From NCBI GenBank assembly GCA_019802505.1, contig JAFMOC010000072.1:2838501-2902500 (forward strand): a DNA stretch of 64,000 nt, given 5' to 3'. Under the pieces are notes generated by a model. The model saw only the letters and a program-made list of their open reading frames with translations. It made no database searches and was not told the DNA's origin. The stretch is from Corydoras sp. C115. Lineage: Eukaryota > Chordata > Actinopteri > Siluriformes > Callichthyidae. Each line of letters opens with the position of its first letter. Position 1 is the first letter of the stretch. Shown piece by piece: positions 34,901 through 47,341 of the stretch. The position numbers and the translations under genes are program-made.

Positions 34901-37900
34901 CACATTACTCCCACGCAGGCTTGTATCCGTGGGAGCGTTTGGTCCGACGGACCGGCGTGTGCATTCTTCCCCGCGCAGCCGTTCCAAGGAAACGCTGATC
35001 TTCCGGGGAAGACGAGCGAGTGGCTAACAACTGGCAGTTAGTACTTTAATTTATTTGAACGTTTCTGAAGTTGATGTAATTTTAAAGACATATGTTGGAT
35101 ATAAAATGGGAATTTATCAGCTAGTTCCAATTGTTTTGCTCACATTACTGTAATGTATATACATTTTTCTGCATATAAGCCTCCACTCAGAGTATTACTT
35201 ATATTACAATTTATTGTAAATACTAATTTTTCATTTTGATCTGCTTTTGTTATTTTATTCATTCATTCATTATCTCCCGCTTTATCCTCTATTAGGGTCG
35301 CGGTGGGGTTCCCCATGCCCATCCAGGGGAGAACGTCTCGGGCGCTGGGCAGATACACCCAGGACAGGGCGCCAATCCATCGCTGGGCACACACTCACTC
35401 ACACAGACACACTCTATATGGAGCAATTTTGCGAATTCAATTAACTTCATCCATGTTTTTGGACTGTGGGAGGAAACCGGAGAACCCGGAGGAAACCCAC
35501 GCGGACACGGGGAGAACATGGAAACTCCACCCAGATGGGGATTCGAACCGGGAATCCCTAGTGCTGAGAGGCGAACGTGCTAACCACTAAGCCACCGTGC
35601 CGCCTTTGTTATTTTAATAAATGCTAATTGTATTTTGTTTCATTATAGCCGTTAGTGTCTAATAAAGGAATAAGGTATGAGAGGGAATGCATTATTGTGA
35701 ATAAATCACAAGAAAGAGGTTTAATTAGGCACTACACAAAGTGCCGTTACACTTTTTTTCCCCATGATTAATTTACAATAATGTACAACCTCAAGCGCCT
35801 TATTGATCTTATAATGGTTACAACCCACTATAATGAACCCACTATAATGAACACACAAACACACTTCTGCAACGTAATATAATTTGTTTTTTATATTAAT
35901 ACGCAATGTTTTTTAATAACAACAACATTTCTTAAAATGAACACTGCTCCCTGAGTAACAGGGATTTGATTTCTCTAACAATCAAAAACTGCCATCTAGA
36001 GGTTAAATTACAGAAAACAATTTATGAAGAAATTGCCAGGACATGCTTAGGCTAGCAGGTTATATAAATCTGTATTTCATGAGTTATTGGATTCAGTTAG
36101 CCAATCACATCTAAGAAATGGAAGTATCTGTTTATAATAGTAGCTAATCTATATATGTTGATTTTTATCTGATTACAGCTTTAACTAAGAGCTGCATCTA
36201 CTGAATTGTGTAAAGACTTATGTCAGTCACACTTGAAAAGAATGATGTCAATGTAAATATATACTAAATGTCAACATTGAGAAAATAAATAATATTTGTA
36301 TAAGGTAAAAAAAAGAGGCAGGCGGCACGGTGGCTTAGTGGTTAGCACGTTCGCCTCTCCGCGCTAGGGATTCCCGGTTCGAATCCCCATCTGGGTGGAG
36401 TTTCCATGTTCTCCCCGTGTCCGCGTGGGTTTCCTCCGGGTTCTCCGGTTTCCTCCCACAGTCCAAAAACATGGATGAAGTTAATTGAATTCGCAAAATT
36501 GCTCCATATAGAGTGTGTCTGTGTGAGTGAGTGTGTGCCCAGCGATGGATTGGCGCCCTGTCCTGGGTGTATCTGCCCAGCGCCCGAGACGTTCTCCCCT
36601 GGATGGGCATGGGGAACCCCACCGCGACCCTAATAGAGGATAAAGCGGGAGATAATGAATGAATGAATGAAAAAAAGAGGCACACGTGCAACACAAACCT
36701 TCCTCTGAGCTTCATAGATTCTTCAAATTTGCCCTCTGCCATGGCTTTGGTTACATCTTTGGTCTAAAAACAAAATCAGAAAACAACTTTTAACCCAGCA
36801 CTAAATCCTATTGTGTAGACAATACTAAACTTTTAGATGCAGATAAAGTAAAAAACACACACACACACAAAAAAAACAACAATATTCCAAAATGAAAATA
36901 TTGTGTCTATACTAAATAAATATTTACTTGTATTATGGCATTTTACTATATCACACTGATTAACAAAGATGGGAGTCACTAAAAATTTACATATTTGTTT
37001 ATTTTAAATAATTTAAAAGGCTCATTGGCCAATACAATGATTTTTTTTTAAAGATAAGCCTGATGTGGAATAAAGCCTAAAAGAGGGTTTTTTTTACCAC
37101 TTGCACACACTCCATGAGAGGCAGTCTGATAGCCTGATTGCCAGACAGGCTTACAACACATGCTGGTGTATCAGGTGTCGCTTCCAGCAATGCCATAACA
37201 GCTTCCACCCCCATCCTACTGCCCTGTCAATAAAAAAAAAGTTAGACTTAGATCTAAAGCCTATACTTTTTAATTCTGGAAATCCCTACTATACCAGTAT
37301 TCTGTCAAAGGCTGAAGGTGTTCCTCCTCTTTGCACATGACCTAGAATGGTAGCTCGAGTATCAAAGCCCAATTTCTTAGTAACCAGCTACACAAAAGAA
37401 AAAAAAAACATGGTACTGTTTAAACCATAAAATTACATAGCACCAACTAAGAAAAATAAAAAACAAATAAAAAAAATGTACATAAAAGAAAAATAAAATT
37501 TTCTGCCAATATACTGAGTAAATTTATCTGTTTAAGATTTCTTAAAATAAGAAAATGTTTTGTAGATTATTTATCTTATTTAGAAATCTTGTTAATATTT
37601 CATTTTTTGCAGTGTATTCATACATAACTATGAACAACTTACGTTTTTAATCAGGTCACAGGTAATGGGTTTCCCAAAATGATCCATTGCTCCTTCAGCC
37701 ACAATGATGACGTTTAAACGATATCCCAAACGTCTTTGCTGCAGGTAGCATCCACACAAACATGAAATATCTATATTTAGAATTTTTTAGTAATTCAGTG
37801 AGCTTTAAACTGTTATTTTAATTAATTTTGACAAATAAATACTGTCTGTGCATTTGCAATCACTGATGTAAAATGAAATTGTAGTTTATTGTCATACGAA

Positions 37901-39228
37901 TTTATCAACAAAATAAACCTACACATATAAACAAAAATGCAGCTGGATAGATTATAATTTCTTACTTTTAAAGATTATGTTTAGCGAGGTGACAAAAAGC
38001 ATTTACATATAATCACACATTTTGTAATCAAATTTAGTTTAAGGTATTGATTTTAGTTCTGTATTAAATTATATGCTTACGATGCATTACATAGGAAGGC
38101 ATAGTGCCTCAGAGGGAAGCTACCTCACAACAAGGTAAAGCCACCAGGCCACCTTTTGATCTGCATGGATTTTTCCTAGAGCTCAGTTTTCCCCCACACA
38201 ATAAAAAAAGCATAATTTATATAAATTGCCCCAGGCATACCGCAACCGGTGCATAGTGTTTTCCTGCATTGCTCTCATTGAGCACTGAGATTTAGCACCC
38301 TCTGAAATCCTAATTTGGGTAACGTGATTTAGAATATGAATATTCTAGGGTGGGGTGGGTTCCCCATGCCCATCCAGGAGAGAACGCTTCGGGTGCTGGG
38401 CAGATAGACCCAGGACAGGGCGCAAATCTATATCTATATATCTATAGTTTCCTCCGGGTTCTCCGGTTTCCTCCCACAGTACAAAAACATGGATCAAGTC
38501 CACTAAGTTCTCTAAATTGCCCCATATAGAGTGTGTGTGTGTGTGTGAGTAAGTGTGTGCCCAGAGATAGTTTGGCGCCCTGTCCTGGGTGTCCTGGCCC
38601 CTGTCCTGGCCCTGTCCTGGCGCCCTGACCTGTCCCGATTCGAATCCCCATCTGGGTGGAGTTTCCATGTTCTACCCGTGTCTGCATGGGTTTTCTCCGG
38701 GTTCTCCGGTTTCCTCCCACAGTCCAAAAACATGGATCAAGTCAATTGAATTCTCAAAATTGCCCCATATAGAGTGTGTCTGTGTGAGTGAGTGTGTGCC
38801 CAGCGATGGATTGGCGCCCTGTCCTGGGTCTATCTGCCCAGCGCCCGAAACATTCTCCCCTGGATGGGCATATATATATTCATTCATTCATTATCTCCCG
38901 CTTTATCCTCTATTAGGGTCTGGGGTGGGGTTCCCCATGCCCATCCAGGGGAGAACGTCTCGGGCGCTGGGCAGATAGACCCAGGACAGGGCGCCAATCC
39001 ATCGCTGGGCACACACTCACTCACACAAACACACTCTATATGGGGCAATTTTGAGAATTCAATTGACTTGATCCATGTTTTTGGACTGTGGGAGGAAACC
39101 GGAGAACCCGGAGAAAACCCATGCAGACACGGGGAGAACATGGAAACTCCACCCAGATGGGGATTCGAACCGGGAATCCCTAGTGCTGAGAGGTGAACGT
39201 GCTAAACCATTAAGCCACCGTGCCACCT

Positions 39229-39291
<63 letters not shown>

Positions 39292-42200
39292 TGTAAATTG
39301 TATATTGTAAATTGTATATATTATAAATTGTAAAAAATGATTGTCATCATTTAGGGTAGGGCGGCATGGTGGATTCCCAATCTGGATGGAGTTTCCATGT
39401 TCTCCCCGTGTCAATGTGGGTTTCCTCCAGGTTCTACAGTTTCCTCCCACAGTCCAAAAACATGGATTCAAGGCATATTGTACGCTTTAAATTGCCCCAA
39501 TTACTGTGTGTTTGTGTGTGTGTCTGTGTGAGTGATTGTGCCCAACGTCATATTGGCGCCTTATCCTGGGTGAAATGTTCTCCCTTGTATGGGCATGGTG
39601 AATCCCCCGGTGACCCTAGTAGAGGCTTAAGCATAATATAATGAATGAATGAATTTTTGAGGATAAGCAGTTTGCTACGAGAGAAATGTATCAAATTAAA
39701 GGTAAAAGGAAAGTTGGTATGTATCATTCCTACATTGGCTAATCTCCTACATAAGTGGTCTTCCCAACCGTCTTCTGGAGGCATTTCAGGAATAAAGACC
39801 CAGTCAGCCCCACTAGCCAGTGCAGTCACTAATGCCAAATATCTAAATATAAAAACACACAGAAAAGTACACATACTATAATTTAACTGAAATACATGCA
39901 TGTACAGGACTAGTAAAGGTATAGTATGAAGGTATAGTATTACATACCCACAGTGTCTGCCCATAACCTCCAGAATAAAAGCCCTTTGATGACTGAAAAA
40001 ATAAACTAATGATGTAAATGTCATACACAGTAAAAAATTTGGATAGTTGCATATTTAAGCAAAAGTGAGTGGGTGAAAATAGGCCAGGCATGTAAAGGTT
40101 TAACATCAATGAACACATTTTCACATTTAAAAAAGTCACTTCTTCTTTTAGTTAAAGCAGGCGTTTGGGTTAACTGGGTGATTGTATAATCACCTCTGGG
40201 CTGTGGTAGTTATTGCATCCACGACCTCTATGATCCTGTGTAAAGCTGAATCTGTTCCAATTGTCATGTCTGTGCCACAGAAATCATTGTCAATAGAGCC
40301 AACCATTCCTACAATGTTCAGATGGGACGAACGCTTGGCCTCTTCAACAGTGATCCTGCCTGCAGACACAAACTTTAATTTCTTATGACACTGCATGACC
40401 CAAAGACATTAGTTGATACTTACTATATCGTATTATAATACCACCTTCTTTTCCACTGAGCCCCAAACAGCCTCACATAACTTACTAACTACTAACTTAC
40501 TATCCTTGTCATGATTCACTTTAATCAGTTACCACCTGTCATTGCTCTTTTAGCCATCTAATTGCTCCGTCCTGGACTTTGTTTTCCCTGTTCATCTGAG
40601 TCCGTTTCTGTTATTTATTAATTATTGTTTTAATAAATCATCGTAAATCCGTTTCACTCGGTTCAGCTGATGTGTTTTTCCCATCTCATGGTTTCCTGTT
40701 GTGTGTTTAAATACCCTGCTTTTCTTCATGTGGTTGGTCAAAACTAGGGCTGTATTCATCTAAAGATTTTCATAGTCGAATCTGATTCGTCAGATTTTCC
40801 CTATAGTCGCTTGATAGTCGAATCAGTTAAAATTTCACCACAAGATGGCGCTATAAGCATAGTTTTTAAAAAATATTTTTTTTATATGTTTTACTTGTTT
40901 TTCTAACAAAAGAAAACCTTTTTTTGTTTGTTTTTCTTTTTTCTTTTTTTTCTCTAGAAATTATGATGATTTTATTTGACAAAAGGCTATATATATAACG
41001 AAAACAAAGACATTTCATGTAAAAACTAATGCTTAGCAGCAGCCATGGGCGTCCCCCATGTGGTCAAAATGGTACATTCGACTATGAGGTTCATAGTCGA
41101 CTACGGTTCTCCGAATCGAATCGTCGAATCAGCGAATATTGCAGCTCACCCCTAGTCAAAACATTGTTTATCTGTATGAATTTATCTCTTTATTTCATCT
41201 ACAGAACAGTTATGTCATCTTCATGTGCTTTGTCTGTTTATCCCGGTGACTTCTGCATTAAAGACTACCTTTCATCTCAACTCCAGCCTTGGATTCAGTC
41301 CTTCCAAGCCACGGAGGTGACATTTCGCAAAAGACAGAAGCTTCCTATTATAATATCCTAAACATTTCTAAAAAATTCAGATGCTTGTAGAGGAAATTCA
41401 CATTTATTATATTTTATTAATACATTTTAGTGGTGCATTTAGCAGATGCATTGGGAGCGGGGTAAGAAAGGTGCAAACAGGATGTGAAGGTTTGGAGCCC
41501 ATATAGCTTCCTCTACCTGTGTTTTTTTAAGTATCTGTTCTTCTTACATTATTATTGAACAGAACTGTATTACCGTATTTTCCGGACCATAAGGCGCACC
41601 GTACTATAAGGCGCAGTCTGAATTACGGACTCTATTTCTGTACGGTACTTATTCTGTACGGCACCGTATTATGAGGCACTCGCTAAAACATACGATCTAC
41701 AAGAAAAGTAAAGGATGCAAAACGCTGATTTATAATTGAAGTTTATTCTACTACTAAATAAACACACATTATTTTAATTTCTCTTTTCCCACAAATCCAT
41801 CAAAGTCCTCGTCTTCTGTGTCTGAATTAAAAAGCTGGTTCTCTATCGAGCACTCCGGTGTTCCCTCTCATCGATGTCTGAGTCCGTCTCGTCTCCAGGC
41901 GGCTGTTCAGCAATGATGCCGGCTTTCGTGAAAGCTCGGACAACGGTCACGGCAGAAACCTCAGCCCAGGCTTCCACAACCCATTCACAGACGGTGGTGT
42001 AACTCGCCCCGCCGCCGCCTCCCGAGTTTTAGTAAATGTGTGTTCGCCGTCTATCATCCATCGCTCCCACGCCGCCCGCAACTTTACTTTAAACGCCCCG
42101 TTTACACCAATGTCCAGCGGTCGGAGTTCTTTATTTAATCCTCCCGGAATGACGGCGAGCTCCGAATTCATTTTCGGTCGCACAACAATACTTTTATAGA

Positions 42201-44133
42201 TTTTGGAACTCCGTACACGTATAAGGCGCACCGGATTATAAGGCGCACGTCCGATTTCTGGAAAAATTTTAGGCTTTTAGGTGCGCCTTATAGTCTGGAA
42301 AATACGGTATATATTTTTCTATTGGCTGTGTTGTTTGTATGAATACTGAGGCTGAGCAGTCGTAAGCTCAGAAGCTTGCAACAACCTCCATTAGTTTGTT
42401 TGTCTGGTTTCTCGATTTGCAAATCTTATTAAATCATTTTACTTTAACTGTTGTTCTGTCATCTGATTATTTACCACCACAATGCTACAGTTAATACCAC
42501 CAGCATACTGTCATCCCGAGCACATTACAGCATTGCAAAGATCAAAATATATTTCAGGTTGTGGCCTGCACCCAAAAAATAAATTAATGAAAATTAACAT
42601 TTACCCTTCAGGATTCTGCGATGGCTTAGTCCACCAAAAAATGAGCAACTGTTTTGACTATTTGCAGGAAACATAATCACAGGCCCAGGGCTAGTAATAA
42701 TATAAATTGTAAATATAAAAATAATTAGTAAAAAAAAAATATATAAATCTGGGTAATGAGACTGGGGTAATGATTGAACATTCAGTTGGACTGTCATGTA
42801 AATATTACACAGTAACACATGTATTAAAAACAACATACCATCTTTGAGCAAGATTTGGAGAAGCTCATTCCACTCTGAGCGAAACAGGTCTGCTCCAGTC
42901 AGACTGCCATCTCCACCAATCACACACAGATTTGTGATTCCCAACTTTACCAGGTTACATGCTGCTTTAGTGCGGCCCTCCTTTGTGCGGAAGTCCTGAC
43001 AACGGGCACTTCCGATCACAGTTCCACCCTGTAAGTCAGCAAATGGTATATAACTTAATAAAGTATATAAACCTTCGTTTTGATGAAGCTTGTATCCTAT
43101 TATATACACAAAATTATAGTCTGTGTTCAGTTTAAGTCATGAATTGCAAGCCTACACCACAAAGTAATTAATGCTAAAAGCACGGTGGCTTAGTGGTGAG
43201 CACATCAGAGTTGGGGAGCAAGGTTTGAATCCTGATCTGGGTGGAGATTCAATGTTCTTCTTATGTACATTTTGTCCAGGTCTTCCGGTTTCCTTCCACA
43301 ATCCAAAAACATGGCTGTTCCTTTGGTAGATTGTTGTGATCTAGGGCCATATATATTAAATATGGAGTACCCTTTCAGTTTTACGGTTTTTTGGTGGGTT
43401 TAGTTGAGGTTTTTTCTAAGCAGAAGGATATTGGGTGGATTGTTGATGCCAGCTATTGGCAATGTGTAAAGAATGATACCCCCTGCCATTAGGTGGGTTA
43501 AATTGGAATCTACTTTAAGGGTTTAATGCACACTATAGGTAAACTGTTTAGATTTGATCTTCCTCCAGGACCTGGCCCCTGCCCAAACCTGGTTTGATGC
43601 CCATGCTATCACAGTGCTTGACTGACCAGCCAACTTGCCGGACCTAAACCCCATTGAGAATCTTAGAATAGATTAAATTAGAATAGATATAATCTATTAG
43701 AGGGGCGGCACGGTGGCTTAGTGGTTAGCACATTCACCTCTCAGCGCTAGGGATTCCCGGTTTGAATCCCCATCTGGGTGGAGTTTCCATGTTCTCCCCG
43801 TGTCCGCGTGGGTTTCCTCTGGGTTATCCGGTTTCCTCCCACAGTCCAAAAACATGGATCAAGTCAATTGAGTTCTCCAAATTGCCCCATATAGAGTGTG
43901 TATGTGTGCGTGTCTGTGTGAGTGAGTGTGTGCCCAGCGATGGATTGGCGCCCTGTCCTGGGTGAACCCCCCAGCGACCCTGATATTGGATGAAGCGGAA
44001 GATAATGGATGGATGGATGGATAATCTATTAGAATAGATTCTCATTGGGTTTAGGTCTGGCTAGTTGGCCGGCCAGTCAAGCACTGTGATGGCATTGGCA
44101 TGAAAGCAGGTTTGAGTGACCGGAGATACAGGG

Positions 44134-44188
<55 letters not shown>

Positions 44189-44189
44189 C

Positions 44190-44243
<54 letters not shown>

Positions 44244-46880
44244 ATACAGTAGAGGGGTGATTTTATTTGGGGTTTTATTTAATTCAACAGTTGCATAATG
44301 AATACATGTTTTACATTGTTACATTGTATAGAGGGTTAAGGGTCTTGCTCAAGGACTTCCATTGGTAACTTTAGTGGACCTGGGATTTGAACCCACAACC
44401 TTTAGATTGATAGCCCAACACCCTAACCACTGAGCTACCACACTACTCATCTGCCATTAGATCTGTTTTGAATACTGGAGAGACGGATTTCTTCAATTGT
44501 TTGTTTCCTGATTCTTCTACTGATAGTCGTCCTCCAGAAATGTCTTTTAGGGGTGCCCTTCTCCCAAAAATGTCTAGGGACTGTTGGAGCACCATCATCC
44601 CGTCCCTATGATTTTTGGGTGACCCTAGACGTCTTAACACTGTTGCTTCTTCTTTTTTTGGGAGTTTGGGCTTAAACTGTAAAGCTGCTTTATGAAAATG
44701 ACCAATTGTAAAAAGTGCTGCAATAAATGAACTTAATCATTAGTTTTACTAACTTCTGACTATTTGAAATAAACATCATTTAGGCAAAAACTATTTTTTA
44801 AAAAAAAGCAACCTTGTTTGACTTGCTATATACAGTGGTGTGAAAAAGTGTTTGCCCCTTCCTCATTTCCTGTTTTTTTGCATGTTTGTCACACTTAAGT
44901 GTTTCGGAACATCAAACCAATTTAAACAATAGTCAAGGACAACACAAGTAAACACAAAATGCATTTTGTATATGAAGGTGTTTATTATTAAAGGAGAAAA
45001 AAATCCAAACCATCATGGCCCTGTGTGAAAAAGTGATTGCCCCCCTAAATCTAATAACTGGTTGGGCCACCCTTAGCAGCAACAACTGCAAACAAGGGTT
45101 TGCGATAACTTGCAATGAATCTTTTACAGCGTTCTGGAGGAATTTTGGCCCACTCATCTTTGCAGAATTGTTCTAATTCAGTTACATTAGAGGGTTTTCG
45201 AACATGAACGGCCTTTTTAAGGTCATACCACAACATATCAATAGGATTCAGGTCAGGACTTTGGCTAGGCCACTCCAATGTCTTCATTTTGTTTTTCTTA
45301 AGCCATTCAGTGGTGGACTTGCTGGTGTGTTTAGGATCATTGTCCTGCTGCAGAACCCAAGTTCGTTTCAGCTTGAGTTCACGAACAGATGGTCGGACAT
45401 TCTCCTTCAGGATCTTTTGGTAGACAGCAGAATTCATAGTTCCATTTATCACAGCAAGTCTTTCAGGTCCTGCTGCAGCAAAACAGCCCCAGACCATCAC
45501 ACCACCACCACCATATTTTACTGTTGGTATAATGTTCTTTTTCTGAAATGCAGTGTTCCTTTTACGCCAGATGTAATGGGACACACACCTTCCAAAGAGT
45601 TCCACTTTTGTCTCATCGGTCCACAGAATGTTTTCCCAAAAGTGTTGGGGATCATCAAGATGTGTTTTGGAAAAATTGAGAAGAGCTTTAATGTTCTTTT
45701 TGCTCAGCAGTGGTTTTCCTCTTGGAACTCTGCCATGCAGGCCATTTTTGCCCAGTCTTTTTCTGATGGTGGAGGCATGAACGCTGACCTTAACTGAGGC
45801 AAGTGAGGCCTGCAGTTCTTTGGACGTTGTTGTGGGGTCTTTTGTGACCTCTTGGATGAGTCGTCGCTACGCTCTTGGGGTAATTTTGGGCGGCCGGCCA
45901 CTCCTGAGAAGGTTCACCACTGTTCCATGTCTTCGCCATTTGTGGATAATGGCTCTCACTGTGGTTCGCTGGATTCCCAAAGCTTTGGAAATGGCTTTAT
46001 AACCCTTTCCAGACTGATAGATCTCAATTACTTTATTTCTCAATTGTTCCTGAATTTCTTTGGATCTCGGCATGATGTGTAGCTTTTAAGGATCTTTTGG
46101 GGGACTTTATTGTGTCAGGCAGCTCCTATTTAAGTGATGTCTTGATTGAGAACCGGTGTTGCAATAATCAGGCCTGGGTGTGGCTAGAGAAATTGAACTC
46201 CGGTGTTAAAAACCACAGTTATAGTATGTTTTAACAAGGGGGCAATCACTTTTGGATTTTTTTTCTCCTTTAATAATAAACACCTTCATATACAAATTGC
46301 ATTTTGTGTTTACTTGTGTTGTCCTTGACTATTGTTTAAATTGGTTTGATGTTCTGAAACACTTAAGTGTGACAAACATGCAAAAAAAAACAGGAAATGA
46401 GGAAGGGGGCAAACACTTTTTCACACCACTGTATAAAAATAACCCGATCGGATAATCAGGTTGATTATACTACAGTGTAGCTGGTTTTTCCTTAACTACT
46501 GACTTGTGGTGTTCTCTCATTTGAAAGTCGCTTTGGATAAAAGCGTCTGCTAAATGACTAAATGTAATGTGATGTAAGTGTGACTTGTGCTTACAGGTGC
46601 ACCTTCATGTTTGGAACTCTAGATGTTTGGTTGCTGGAGACTCAATAGTTACTTTTGTCACGTTTCAAAGCTAAAATATGTACAAAGTTGAGATAAATAT
46701 GTCATAGTGATTTATTTGGTCCATGTTAATCAGGTTTGATAGTATGTGTGGTGAGTTCAACATGCATATGAACATAAGCCCCAGAAAAAGTTCCTGTCTT
46801 ACTAGCTGCAGCATCATGGATACACTTTCCCACGTGGCTTGACGAATGTGGTCTCCTCCATCAACTAGACCTTGATAACC

Positions 46881-46939
<59 letters not shown>

Positions 46940-47301
46940 ACACACATTTTATATATATATAGGCGGCACGGTGGCTTAGTTCATGTTCGCCTCTCAGCAC
47001 TAGGGATTCCCGGTTCGAATCCCCATCTGGGTGGAGTTTCTATGTTCTCCCTGTGTCTGCGTGGGTTTCCTCCGGGTTCTCCGGTTTCCTCCCACAGTCC
47101 AAAAACATGGATCAAGTCAATTGAATTCTCAAAATTGCCCCATATAGAGTGTGTGTGTGTGAGTGAGTGTGTGCCCAGCGATGGATTGGCGTCCTGTCCT
47201 GGGTCTATCTGCCCAGCGCCCGAGACGTTCTCCCCTGGATGGGCATGGGGAACCCAACCGCAACATATACATATAACCGCAATATATACAACATATAACC
47301 G

Positions 47302-47341
<40 letters not shown>

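Noticed and set aside
45204..45797. 197-codon plus-strand ORF
   Set aside because: It is the antisense shadow of the Tc1 transposase on the minus strand.
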